Positions 35,801-43,917 of a DNA stretch of 64,000 nucleotides are shown here, one piece after another; the stretch's first letter is position 1; each line of letters opens with the position of its first letter. The DNA is from Butyricimonas sp. Marseille-P3923. Its GTDB lineage: Bacteria; Bacteroidota; Bacteroidia; Bacteroidales; Marinifilaceae. The notes under the pieces were generated by a model. The model was not told the DNA's origin. It did not search any database and saw only the letters and a list, made by a program, of their open reading frames with translations. The stretch spans positions 124,001 to 188,000 of the forward strand of contig NZ_FXXL01000004.1 of NCBI RefSeq assembly GCF_900184685.1, read 5' to 3'. Made by a program: the position numbers and the translations under genes.

Positions 35801-36710
35801 GAAAGCGGAACATGCATCAGCATGCGGTGTGGCGGCGATAGACTTGAAGAAATACGATGAATCGTCGCAGACGATTCGTGAAATGCAAATGTTACAGAAG
35901 GCTTATTCTGTTTGCTCGAGATTCTGGCAGATACTCGAGGGAATAGATGAAAGCTTGGAATCGGAAGAGTTTCGATATTATGTCTGGAGCCGAGAACATG
36001 ATATTATGAAAGAGGTGATCCTCGTGGTTGCAGCCCGGCAAACTATGGCACTTGAAAAATTTTACGCTTTACTGGATAGTGTCAGCGCAAATAATTATCG
36101 GTATCTTCACGCATTCCGGGAACGATATTGGCAATTTGCTGACGAACACCCCGAGTTGACCGATTTGCGCTACCTGGTCTATAACATCTGTGAGTTTATA
36201 CAGAGAGGTATAATACGGGAATTTAATGTTTTGAAATATAATTATTTGCCGGGTATGGAAGATTACTGGAACTGTAACGATCTTCTTGAAATAACGGTAC
36301 TCCCGGAAACCAAGCGTGTGAGGTTGTTCGTTATTGTGAAAGATCGTGCCGGTTATATAAATTACACGGTGGAGCATTCCGGGGGAAGGGCATCGGGTGA
36401 ATTCGAGTTATCCAATTCATCGGGATATTCTTTGCAGTGTTTCGATTTAGATCTCGGTAGTCACGAGAATGTAACTTCAGTGAAAATAAGCCGACCCTCT
36501 AACGGGGTAGCATACTGTGCTTTAGTTCCCGATAACGTGGCATTCGAGGCGACCTCCTACAATTTGGACGGTACTGTTTTTTGCAAGTTCAATCAAAACG
36601 GTCAACTGGAGTTGAACGAGTATGACGCGGCGGGACGTCTGGTTCGAGTGAAGGACGAGCGTGGAAACGTGATTCGAGAATGCCTGTATAACGTGGTGAA
36701 ATTGAATTGA
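32844..36710 (+). CDS. RHS/YD-repeat shell protein, N-terminal half (secreted)
   Basis: The product is 1288 aa; the ATG at 32850 is an equally good start. A signal peptide ends GTVGAQ. The early region (HSTGIFHYKVPLFSLGVGDF, PISLDYAARGVREEDASG, YNWLLNTGGVVTRTIRGG) is the typical beginning of large Bacteroidota RHS proteins. The middle is beta-rich with long stretches lacking clear repeats, and the C-terminus has YD repeats (FNQNGQLELNEYDAAGRLVRV, quoted as one motif in parts). It carries no RHS core or toxin tip, so it probably forms half of a shell with the next gene, 20 bp downstream. Its GC content is slightly lower than that of neighbouring core genes. It is likely exported and surface-associated; no partner is proven. 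Confidence 0.8.
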   Translation: MIMKRTMLLFCCILFTGGTVGAQDFEPSKQAQGYLDAKNVTVEHSTGIFHYKVPLFSLGVGDFQLPISLDYAARGVREEDASGIVGYNWLLNTGGVVTRTIRGGIADETPYHGYLWEARRRDALPLPEDVTRVNKRERDGECDIFTVVFNGRSVNFIIKMDENCRIHADPLERTNVRIECESNRGQEINGWIVTDESGNRYIYRQKEYSVDIMKEDAISFNGVRDKTYVSSWYLNRIEPCNQRPIEFTYLAEVRLYDNSQEDINTTRFYSSYKSQYSYGSKMRERVFDFGKYKDEFDQDIRQAKNYLNSFSLEMQLNNELYKYMGNGQWVRNPNFEAGQAAINANFRIMGQVANFTSITNASNALIQTLNQLIGTYENSSSHNARMAASFFRAAKSCVTRSLDEVDYNVSLRECSSGTAFTVKSPVLTHISGDGQFIEFKYSGGWGNFRLEQILSRDVLGGVISSVRLNGYNTLNRLCILDKNGQEVQGIKFDYYTSPSPGEEIVDAWGYYRRKSGNNDKGYSQFVDADYAKIGSLERITTTMGGKMIVDYESNTLITFTSDLFGGIRIKSLQVDDDKSNTHDTIHYRYPMRGFPVFSRVSNHENIEYAGFRDNVTHSRMKYTNMSCVNTGNNGIYYPYVLETTRGKGTKAYLFYGTPVVSPLEPHAFWLASLPLGEAIYDSNGGLKELVKFKYATDLYYVSGNGYFVPADTTDSYKRAITQVKAYEYYMDEEFLEDYYRRQGDIFLYQDGSLLHYINPYKEYYLYNIKPRVSVRLPEQVYCIKYGGKTRLKEKAVYRFESQVTSEPLMSDFSSKATGTPYQKIEYFYDNVVNSSYPTRVSTTDAKGIMSTTVTKRVTEMGNASNPVFEMMKQKNILTPVVKESQLKGDTIKKECVFVHEMLQEDSCCYWGVAQVYAFYPSTTNTLAFSSLASPDVNLFTLGQTNYLQEQDVVYRKSSQRYLPVTIKTSTGEVARCYDSNQGYMILKAEHASACGVAAIDLKKYDESSQTIREMQMLQKAYSVCSRFWQILEGIDESLESEEFRYYVWSREHDIMKEVILVVAARQTMALEKFYALLDSVSANNYRYLHAFRERYWQFADEHPELTDLRYLVYNICEFIQRGIIREFNVLKYNYLPGMEDYWNCNDLLEITVLPETKRVRLFVIVKDRAGYINYTVEHSGGRASGEFELSNSSGYSLQCFDLDLGSHENVTSVKISRPSNGVAYCALVPDNVAFEATSYNLDGTVFCKFNQNGQLELNEYDAAGRLVRVKDERGNVIRECLYNVVKLN

Positions 36711-36730
36711 TAACCCTAAACCTGAAAGCT

Positions 36731-39700
36731 ATGAAACGATTACAATTGTTAGCCTGCATGTTGTTCTTGTCCTTGTTGACGATGGGGCAAGCTTATCCCA
36801 GCCTGGATTTATCGGCAAACCCGGACACGATCAAGGTAGACGGTACTCAAGGTTATTTCACGCTACAATATAGCGCGAGAGAGGCTTTAGATAAACAAAC
36901 GATGATCACGTGGATGAATGATTTTTTACAGCAGCAATCCTGGACGTGGTTGCGGGTTGTTGACGTGGTCCCGTCAAGTTCTCCCTTGACGGGAGTGATC
37001 TTGGTACAAGTGCAGGCGAATGACACGGGAGAACCCAGGTGGTGCGTGTTCCCCTCGCTCCTGACAGGCAGACCACATTTTGTCTATCAATACGGTCCGG
37101 GGGTGATACCTAAAACGTTCACGGTTGGCGGTAACGCCACGATATATCCCGGGAAAAAAACACCCGTGACGTTAACGGGTTCGGAACAAGGTGTGACTTA
37201 TGACTTGTACCTGGGAACGACCTTGAAAGCTTCCTTGCCGGGCACGGGGAAGTCGTTGAGTTTTTTTGTTACCGGGACAGGTAATTACACGATAAAGGCC
37301 ACTCGCGGTAATATAACGCAAAGTATGAACGGCTACGCTCAAATTTCTTGTTACGGCGTGTTACAAGGGAAAATAACCGTGTCTGCCCCACCGCGGGTAG
37401 CGCTATCCAAGGATGGTGAAAGCAAGATGATTCCTTTCACTATTGATTCGGAATATTCCCAAGGAAGAGCGGAACTTGAAGAGATCATGCATTCAGTTCT
37501 GGAGGGAGAATGCACCACGTGGGATTCGACATTTGCCTTGGTGTTTGTTTTTCCCACGCCGACAACCGGGCAAATGGTGGTAGCCCGGGGACCCAATTGC
37601 GGCGACACGACGAAACGTTCTTCTCTTGTTTTGAATCTAGTGAACAGGATATTCCTGGAGGCATCTCAACCGCCCGGGGGTACCTTGAACGTGTACGATT
37701 TGAGCGGCGGGGGAGAAATCGCTGAAGGCAGTCACGGGACGGTCAAGATGAGCGGTCAACAGATACTGGTCGATTACAAGTTATATTGCAATGACGAGCT
37801 AGTTGATAAACCTTATTTCTCGAGCCAACAATTTTCACTTTTGCGAACGCACGGGCGATATCGAGTGAAAGCGGTGCAGGACGGGCGGGAAGTCTGGATG
37901 AACGGCAACGTGGGTATCTGGCCGAAGATCACGAGGGAGAGTGTTTCCGGTGGGGGTACCATATACAATAATCACCCGGTGGAGATAACGTTGCCCGCTT
38001 CCCAGTCAACACTCACCTACCGTTTGCTGAAAGAGGGTAACGTGGTGGCGTCGCGGCAAGGTACCGGGGGTGCCCTCTCTTTTAACGCTAGCGAGCCGGG
38101 TACTTACACGATAGAGGCCGGTTTACAGGATTATTTCGTGCCGATGACGGGTAGCGTGACTGTTGACCGGGATAACGGCGTTCATTACACGTCGACGGCG
38201 AACTATGTCGTGGAGACCGTTTACCTTGACCCTACATCGCCGGGAACGACTGCCAGGACGGTAAGTAACGTGACTTACCTTGACGGTTTCGGTCGCCCGC
38301 TGCAAGAGATCCAGGTGAACGGTAGTCCCGGTGGCGGTGGCGATATCGTGACGGTTCACCGGCGTGGAGTTTTCGGTCGGGTGGAGCGGGAGTACGTGCC
38401 CTATGCCGTGGAAGGTAATGGCGGCGGTCTGGTGCCGGACGCCTTTTCGCCTTCGAGGTGGTCGATGTTCGGTGGTGGCGACGCTGGTTACATGTACACG
38501 TTGACGGAACACGACGGTAGCCCTCTTGACCGGGTGGTTAAGCGAACGGGTCCCGGTAAGAACTGGCACGAGGCGGCAAAGGGGGTGGCGACAAGCTATC
38601 ACTTGAACGGGGCGGATGAGGTTCGCTTGTACCGGGTGAAGGAGACCGGGGAGCTGGTGCAGGCAGGATACTATAGTGCGGGGAGTTTACAGAAGGTGGT
38701 GACCGTGGACGAGGACGGGAAACGCGTGGAAACGTACACGGATAACATGGATCGGACGGTACTGGCGGTGAACGTGGAGAGCGAGGGTAATCGATTGGAA
38801 ACTTACAGCGTTCACGATGACCGTGGTCTGTTGAGGTACGTTTTGTCGCCGGAGGCGAGTGCCCGGGTGGGGACGACGGCTACCCGGGCAACGGAAGCGA
38901 TACGGCAATTCGGGTATTACTATGAACATGACCGTTTCGGTAGGTTAACCCTGAAACAGTTGCCGGGTTGTGACCCCGTGTACATGGTTTATGACAAGCG
39001 TGACAGGCTGGTGATGAGCCAGGACGGTAAGCAACGTGTGGAGAACGCCGACAAGTGGAGTTACTCGCTGTATGACAGTCAGAACCGGGTGGTTGAAACG
39101 GGGGAGGTGGTGCTCGCGGGAACGGTGAAGAGTCACGCCGCGCTGCAAGAGGCGGCGACGAGTAGTGATAATTACCTCCCGGCGGGGAATCGCACCCCGC
39201 TACAATATACCCTGTACGATACTTACAGGGGTACTGCTGACGTGCCGGTTCTTCCCTTCCAGTCGACGGAAGGGTACGCCACGGGGTACCATACCCTGGT
39301 TGCCGGGCTAGTGACGAGCGTGAGGACGAAAGTGCTGGGGGTAACTCCCGAGAAATGGTTGACCACGACAACTTATCATGATAACAAGTGCCGGGTAATC
39401 CAGACTGTTAGCGATAACCTTCAAGGCGGTTTGAGCCGTGTTGACTTGCAGTACGATTTCGTGGGTAACGTGGTGCGACTGCGTGAAAGCCACCAAACGG
39501 GCGGGGGCAAAACGGACGTCCTGGAAACCGTGAACTCGTACGATGACCGCGGGCGTTTGCTGTCGAGCGAGACGAGGTTGAACGGTGGTAGCCCGGCGAC
39601 GGTGAGTTACACGTACGACGCCGTGGGTCGGCTGGTGTCACGTGCTCTTGGCGGGTTGACGGAAACGCTGGCGTATAACGCGAGGGGATGGTTGACGGGT

Positions 39701-41335
39701 AAAGAGAGTGCACCTTTCAAGATGAAGTTGCGTTACGAGAGTCCCTCCGGTGGAAGCGTGGGTTGCTGGAACGGTAACATTAGCGAGTGGGAGTGGCAGC
39801 AGGGAACGGGTGCGGCTTTGATGTACGGTTTCACGTACGACGGAGTGAATCGCTTGACGGGGACCGTGCAGAAACAGAAGAGCGGGTCGACGTGGTCTAC
39901 GTTGGCAGGTAGTTATCTTGAAAAGGGGATCACGTATGACCGTAACGGGAATATCAAGACTTTGCAGAGGACGGCTAACGGGACCGTGGTGGATAATCTC
40001 GTTTACGCCTACACGGGTAACCAGTTGACGGGTTTGACTGAAAATGTTCGAACCTCTCCTGGCGGTGATGTTTACTTGCCGGGAAGTGCCGCTGCCGGTA
40101 GTTACGCTTATGACTTTAACGGTAACATGATAAATGATAGCCGTCGTGCTTTGAATTTATCTTATAATGTATTAAATTTGTTGGGCGAGGTTAAGACCGG
40201 GAGCACCGTGAAGGCGAGTTACAGTTACCTCGCTGACGGCACGAAGTTGCGGGTGAAAGATGGCGGGGATGCTAACGGTTTTGATTACTTGGGTTCTTTG
40301 ACATATAAAAAGAGTAGCGCGGGCATGCAGCTAGAGTCAGCGAGTTTCGGGGATGGAGTTATCCGGACAACGGGTACGAGTGGTGGTCAACAAGAGGTGA
40401 ATTACTTCTTGACGGATCACCTGGGTAGCGTTCGGGTCATAGTTGATGGTAACGGTGTGGTGAAGGAGCGGAATGATTACTATCCTTTCGGAGCCAGACA
40501 CGTGAGATCGGACTACCCTCAATTGGCGGCTAACAGGTTCAAGTTTAACGGGAAGGAGGAGCAGGTGACGGGAGGTTTAGGTTATCTTGACTATGGAATA
40601 AGAATGGGGAATTTAGCGTTGGGTAAGTGGTTCGTTTTTGATCCCTTGCAAGAAAATTATTTATCTCAAAGTCCTTATCATTTTAGTGGTAATAATCCTA
40701 TTATTTTGCGGGATAAAGATGGACAGCTATATGATTGGTATTTTAACGAGAAAAATGAACTTACTTATGACGCATCTATTCATTCCCAAAAAGATTTAGA
40801 TAGAAGGAAAATTAAAGGAAAGTATGTAGGGCAAACCTACATACAAGGTAATGTTTATTACAGTTTATTTGGTGATATTATGAATCTTACAACATGGGAA
40901 GGAAAATTGTTTAAAAAAATAGATGAATTATTTATCAATTATTTTAAGTATAGAAAAGCAATAGATAAATTTGACTCTTGGATGCAAGATGAACCTATAG
41001 AAAAATCCGTCAATTTTGATATCGGATTAAAATTTGAGAGAGATAAGTTTGGATTGGCTGATGGTAACATGTATCCATTCAAATTTCAAGGTAGTAATGC
41101 TTTCTATTTTGTTAGTGAAGATAGAACTAAAATGAATGGAATCTTTGAGCTAGGAGATAACAAAAGGAAATTGAATGCTACAATTAGTTCAACAAGCATA
41201 GGTGCTGGATATAACATGTATATTAATATAAAAGGTTCGTCAAGGTCTAAAATAATAATATTTGTATTTCCGACTCTAGAAAGTAAAAATAAATTTCACA
41301 AAAAAATGCGAGCTGAATATGAAAAATATCAATAA
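36731..41335 (+). CDS. RHS repeat protein with core domain and AT-rich variable C-terminal tip
   Basis: The product is 1534 aa from the ATG at 36731; an upstream TTG in frame is less likely. A signal peptide (1-22) precedes a BACON-like beta module (about 25-120), a DUF6443-type region (ETVYLDPTSPGTTARTVSNV, DGFGRPLQEIQVN; about 490-560), many YD repeats (YDAVGRLVSRALGG, YDRNGNIKTLQRTANG) and the RHS core (YFLTDHLGSVRVIVDGNGVV, then DYGIRMG and DPLQENYLSQSPYHFSGNNP). The usual DPxG cleavage motif appears as DKDG (about residue 1323). The last about 210 residues are unlike the rest, Lys/Asn/Ile-rich and encoded by AT-rich DNA; I cannot assign a toxin family. The composition switch begins near 40570, before the DKDG, so the exchanged segment includes part of the core. 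Confidence 0.85.
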   Translation: MKRLQLLACMLFLSLLTMGQAYPSLDLSANPDTIKVDGTQGYFTLQYSAREALDKQTMITWMNDFLQQQSWTWLRVVDVVPSSSPLTGVILVQVQANDTGEPRWCVFPSLLTGRPHFVYQYGPGVIPKTFTVGGNATIYPGKKTPVTLTGSEQGVTYDLYLGTTLKASLPGTGKSLSFFVTGTGNYTIKATRGNITQSMNGYAQISCYGVLQGKITVSAPPRVALSKDGESKMIPFTIDSEYSQGRAELEEIMHSVLEGECTTWDSTFALVFVFPTPTTGQMVVARGPNCGDTTKRSSLVLNLVNRIFLEASQPPGGTLNVYDLSGGGEIAEGSHGTVKMSGQQILVDYKLYCNDELVDKPYFSSQQFSLLRTHGRYRVKAVQDGREVWMNGNVGIWPKITRESVSGGGTIYNNHPVEITLPASQSTLTYRLLKEGNVVASRQGTGGALSFNASEPGTYTIEAGLQDYFVPMTGSVTVDRDNGVHYTSTANYVVETVYLDPTSPGTTARTVSNVTYLDGFGRPLQEIQVNGSPGGGGDIVTVHRRGVFGRVEREYVPYAVEGNGGGLVPDAFSPSRWSMFGGGDAGYMYTLTEHDGSPLDRVVKRTGPGKNWHEAAKGVATSYHLNGADEVRLYRVKETGELVQAGYYSAGSLQKVVTVDEDGKRVETYTDNMDRTVLAVNVESEGNRLETYSVHDDRGLLRYVLSPEASARVGTTATRATEAIRQFGYYYEHDRFGRLTLKQLPGCDPVYMVYDKRDRLVMSQDGKQRVENADKWSYSLYDSQNRVVETGEVVLAGTVKSHAALQEAATSSDNYLPAGNRTPLQYTLYDTYRGTADVPVLPFQSTEGYATGYHTLVAGLVTSVRTKVLGVTPEKWLTTTTYHDNKCRVIQTVSDNLQGGLSRVDLQYDFVGNVVRLRESHQTGGGKTDVLETVNSYDDRGRLLSSETRLNGGSPATVSYTYDAVGRLVSRALGGLTETLAYNARGWLTGKESAPFKMKLRYESPSGGSVGCWNGNISEWEWQQGTGAALMYGFTYDGVNRLTGTVQKQKSGSTWSTLAGSYLEKGITYDRNGNIKTLQRTANGTVVDNLVYAYTGNQLTGLTENVRTSPGGDVYLPGSAAAGSYAYDFNGNMINDSRRALNLSYNVLNLLGEVKTGSTVKASYSYLADGTKLRVKDGGDANGFDYLGSLTYKKSSAGMQLESASFGDGVIRTTGTSGGQQEVNYFLTDHLGSVRVIVDGNGVVKERNDYYPFGARHVRSDYPQLAANRFKFNGKEEQVTGGLGYLDYGIRMGNLALGKWFVFDPLQENYLSQSPYHFSGNNPIILRDKDGQLYDWYFNEKNELTYDASIHSQKDLDRRKIKGKYVGQTYIQGNVYYSLFGDIMNLTTWEGKLFKKIDELFINYFKYRKAIDKFDSWMQDEPIEKSVNFDIGLKFERDKFGLADGNMYPFKFQGSNAFYFVSEDRTKMNGIFELGDNKRKLNATISSTSIGAGYNMYINIKGSSRSKIIIFVFPTLESKNKFHKKMRAEYEKYQ

Positions 41336-42023
41336 ATTGCATGGAATATTAATATGCTTGATTATGTTATTAATAAGTTGTAAAATTAATATAACATCAA
41401 AAACTAAAGAATTAAAATATCCATTTTTGGAGTTATTATTAACGGGATATCAAAATACATATTTTCAAGATCCTGAAAATATTCTTGATATGTTAAGATA
41501 TTTTCAATTTGAAGGAGCAGAAGATATTTATCAAGAACAAACAATACGAGAAATCACAAGGAATCAATCGGATATGAGTATTAGGTTTAGAAAAGGTTAT
41601 GTGGAATTATTATCAGGGAAATTAATACTTGCTGCTATACCATCCTACTCCTTTAAACAGGCATCGTTACTTTCTATATCCCCTTATCTTGTTGGTGTTC
41701 ATGCTTTTGATATAGATGAAAATCCTGTTCATGAGAAAGTTAATTATATGATTTCTTGCGAATTAACTAAGATTCGACAACATTACTCGAAATCTAAACT
41801 TCTTTTTACATCCAAAAAGGATGAAGGAGATCTTGTTATTGCAGAATATATTGTGAAAGCGGATAAACTTGTTGTAAAAAATGAAGGTAAGCACGAGCAA
41901 TTACTAGAGTATCCCTACTTTAAAGAGGTGTTAGATTATTTCAGAATTACTTGTAAAAGATTGAATCTTTCTAGAATCATATTCACGACTCGCTTGTATT
42001 TTAATGATTATGTAGATTTATAG
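41319..42023 (+). CDS. AT-rich lipoprotein overlapping the RHS tip (candidate immunity protein)
   Basis: The product is 234 aa. Its ATG overlaps the end of the RHS gene by 17 bp, so translation is probably coupled. The signal ends LLISC with Cys21, marking a lipoprotein. The mature part shows no motif I recognise; it contains a YPFLELLLTGYQNTYF helix and later YMISCELTKIRQHYSK. Its AT content matches the RHS tip and differs from the flanking genes, so tip and lipoprotein were likely gained together. A small gene directly after a polymorphic RHS tip is most often the cognate immunity protein, and membrane lipoproteins serve this role against toxins acting in the envelope. That assignment is by position only. 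Confidence 0.6.
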   Translation: MKNINKLHGILICLIMLLISCKINITSKTKELKYPFLELLLTGYQNTYFQDPENILDMLRYFQFEGAEDIYQEQTIREITRNQSDMSIRFRKGYVELLSGKLILAAIPSYSFKQASLLSISPYLVGVHAFDIDENPVHEKVNYMISCELTKIRQHYSKSKLLFTSKKDEGDLVIAEYIVKADKLVVKNEGKHEQLLEYPYFKEVLDYFRITCKRLNLSRIIFTTRLYFNDYVDL

Positions 42024-42042
42024 ATAAAATTTATAAAAATAA

Positions 42043-42072
42043 TCGAGGGGGAATATTTATTGTTCTCCTCGA
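42043..42072 (+). terminator. Hairpin after the RHS lipoprotein gene
   Basis: TCGAGG / CCTCGA arms (42043-42048 and 42067-42072) extend inward as GGGGAA/TTCTCC with one mismatch. It lies 19 bp past the stop codon. Confidence 0.5.
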
Positions 42073-42159
42073 CATCTATCTTATAGATATCTAATAGATT
42101 AAATAAGTAAAGATTGAAAATAAAGCTCTAGGATGTTTACTCGCCGGGAAGTTTCGCCT

Positions 42160-42861
42160 TGTATTACCCTGAAAAAAGTTTACTCGCAGAAGTAATTTGT
42201 ATTGTATATGGAGATTTAGGAAATTGAGGAGGGGAAACAGTATCCTCCTCGATTTTTATTTTGACAGTACAAGAAAGTCTTGTGTTGATATACTCTTTCT
42301 TTTATTATAGGTAGAATAATTTGGTAGGCACGATTCAAAAAAGAGAAAAGTGAAACTTCATGGGTAGCTTTGACGAGTAGTTATCTTGAAAAGGGGATCA
42401 CGTATGACCGTAACGGGAATATCAAGACATTGCAGCGTACGGCTAACGGGACCGTGGTGGATAATCTCGTTTACGCCTACACGGGTAACCAGTTGACGGG
42501 TTTGACGGAGTGTATTACCCTGAAACAAGTTTACTCGCATAAGTAACTTGTGTTGTATATAGAGATTTAGGAAATTGAGGAGGGAGAACAGTTCTCTCCT
42601 TGATTTTTATTTTGACAGTACAAGAAAGTCTTGTGTTGATATACTCTTTTTTATTATGTGTAGAACAATTTGATAGGCATGATTCAAAAAGAGAAGAGTG
42701 AAACTTCATGGGTAGTTTTGGCGGGTAGTTATCTTGAAAAGGGAATCACATATGACCGTAACGGGAATATCAAGACTTTGCAGAGGACGGCTAACGTGAC
42801 CGTGGAGGATAACTTCGTTTACGATTATGCGGGTAACCAATTGACGGTTTTGACCAAGAGT
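42160..42861 (+). repeat. Tandem 351-bp duplication of intergenic DNA plus RHS-core fragment
   Basis: The phrase TGTATTACCCTGAAA starts at 42160 and again at 42511, a period of 351 bp. Each unit runs through a shared AT-rich spacer with a hairpin (GAGGAGG/CCTCCTC at 42226-42250 in the first; a changed version near 42577-42600 in the second) followed by T-rich sequence, then the phrase ACAGTACAAGAAAGTCTTG, then a fragment of the RHS core of the gene at 36731. A third, shorter RHS trace (GATGTTTACTCGCCGGGAAG, near 42132) precedes the first unit. This is the arrangement expected from repeated displacement or duplication at an RHS 3' end. Confidence 0.8.
42325..42546 (+). pseudogene. RHS core fragment A (degenerate)
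   Basis: The frame reads SSYLEKGITYDRNGNIKTLQ, then RTANGTVVDNLVYAYTGNQL, nearly identical to the region of the RHS gene at about 39910-40040, then runs into unrelated sequence and a stop at 42544-42546. The matching start used by copy B is ACG here, and an extra A in the Lys run shifts the upstream frame. I see no functional start. Confidence 0.75.
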
Positions 42862-42950
42862 ATTCAGACTATCCCGACGGTGATGTTTACTCGCCAGGAA
42901 GTTCTGTCGCAGGGGGAATCATGTTTATGACACGAACGTGAATATGATGA
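42670..42950 (+). pseudogene. RHS core fragment B (degenerate)
   Basis: It is open from ATG 42679 (IQKEKSETSWVVLAGSYLEK, then GITYDRNGNIKTLQRTANVT) to about 42930, and nucleotide similarity to the RHS gene continues to about 42950 in a shifted frame (matching the segment coding for YAYDFNGNM). It resembles about 39880-40140 of the RHS gene but carries substitutions at conserved positions and lacks the rest of the core and any tip. It was most likely left by an older tip cassette. Confidence 0.75.
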
Positions 42951-43025
42951 ATTATGAAACTTTCTAAACCTTCAGGATGGGAAAATTGGATTTTTGTACT
43001 ATTTTTGGAGGCTAAAAATATTCGG

Positions 43026-43892
43026 ATGAAGAGTAAGAAACGGAAATACTGGAATAAATTAAAGAATCGCTACAAGTTGACCATTTTTAATGAGTCTACC
43101 TACGAGGAGGTGATGCATCTTCGTCTATCCCCCTTGCAGGTGCTGACGGCTTTAAGCTCGTTGGCGGTGGTGTTGATTATTTTGACAATCATGTTAATTG
43201 CTTTCACGAATTTGAGAGAATTTATTCCCGGTTACCCTAGTCAACAGTTGAGAAGACAGCTTACCCAGAATGCCTTACGGGTAGATTCTTTATTGAACGA
43301 GGTGGAGAAGAAAGATCGTTTCCTGCGTTCCATCCAGATGATTTTGAGGGACGAGGTGTTGGATACGACTCATTACATGGCTTCAAGCGAGAACGTAAAA
43401 ATTAATTATGACACGACGATGTTGGGCGTGTCGCAAGAAGAAGCGGGTTTCCGGGAGGTGATGGAGAGAGAGGAGCGGTATAATTTGGCGTTGGGACAAG
43501 TCAGTTTTTCGGATGATGATTTCTATCATTTCTTTTCACCGTTGGACGGTATCGTGACGAATCATTTTGACGAGGGAACCCGTCATTACGGTGTCGATTT
43601 GGTCGCGAAGCAAAATTCTAACGTGTTGTCCGTGCTGGATGGTGTGGTGATCTTTACCGACTGGACGATCAAGACGGGATACGTTATTCAAGTGCAGCAT
43701 CAAGGGAATCTGGTTTCAATATACAAGCATAATTCGGTGTTGTTGAAAAAGCAGGGAGATTTTGTACGAGCGGGAGAGGCTATTGCCGTGGTGGGAAATA
43801 CCGGGGAGGAAACAACGGGACCGCATTTGCATTTTGAATTGTGGCAAGGGGGGAAAGCATTGAACCCGGAGACGTTTATTAAATTTAAGTGA
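43026..43892 (+). CDS. M23 family peptidoglycan endopeptidase (membrane-anchored)
   Basis: The product is 288 aa from the ATG at 43026 (MKSKKRKYWNKLKNRYKLTI); the frame is open from 42954, but those codons are partly derived from the RHS duplicate. One transmembrane helix (about 43-66; LSSLAVVLIILTIMLIAF) precedes a coiled-coil-like stretch (about 78-115) and a LytM domain (about 165-285). The zinc and catalytic residues are intact: HYGVDL (first His and Asp), the YKH region, and HLHFEL. It likely cuts peptide cross-bridges during growth or division. Read through from the RHS duplicate is possible. dxr follows 25 bp later, so the two may be co-transcribed. Confidence 0.88.
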   Translation: MKSKKRKYWNKLKNRYKLTIFNESTYEEVMHLRLSPLQVLTALSSLAVVLIILTIMLIAFTNLREFIPGYPSQQLRRQLTQNALRVDSLLNEVEKKDRFLRSIQMILRDEVLDTTHYMASSENVKINYDTTMLGVSQEEAGFREVMEREERYNLALGQVSFSDDDFYHFFSPLDGIVTNHFDEGTRHYGVDLVAKQNSNVLSVLDGVVIFTDWTIKTGYVIQVQHQGNLVSIYKHNSVLLKKQGDFVRAGEAIAVVGNTGEETTGPHLHFELWQGGKALNPETFIKFK

Positions 43893-43917
43893 ATGGAGTT
43901 TTTACGATTAGAAATTA

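Noticed and set aside
36707-36730. Start of the second RHS protein at 36707
   Set aside because: It would need a TTG start; the ATG at 36731 gives a good signal peptide.
42670-42930. 86-aa ORF as an independent gene
   Set aside because: It is a truncated copy of RHS core sequence with an altered sequence and no tip, so it is listed as a pseudogene fragment.
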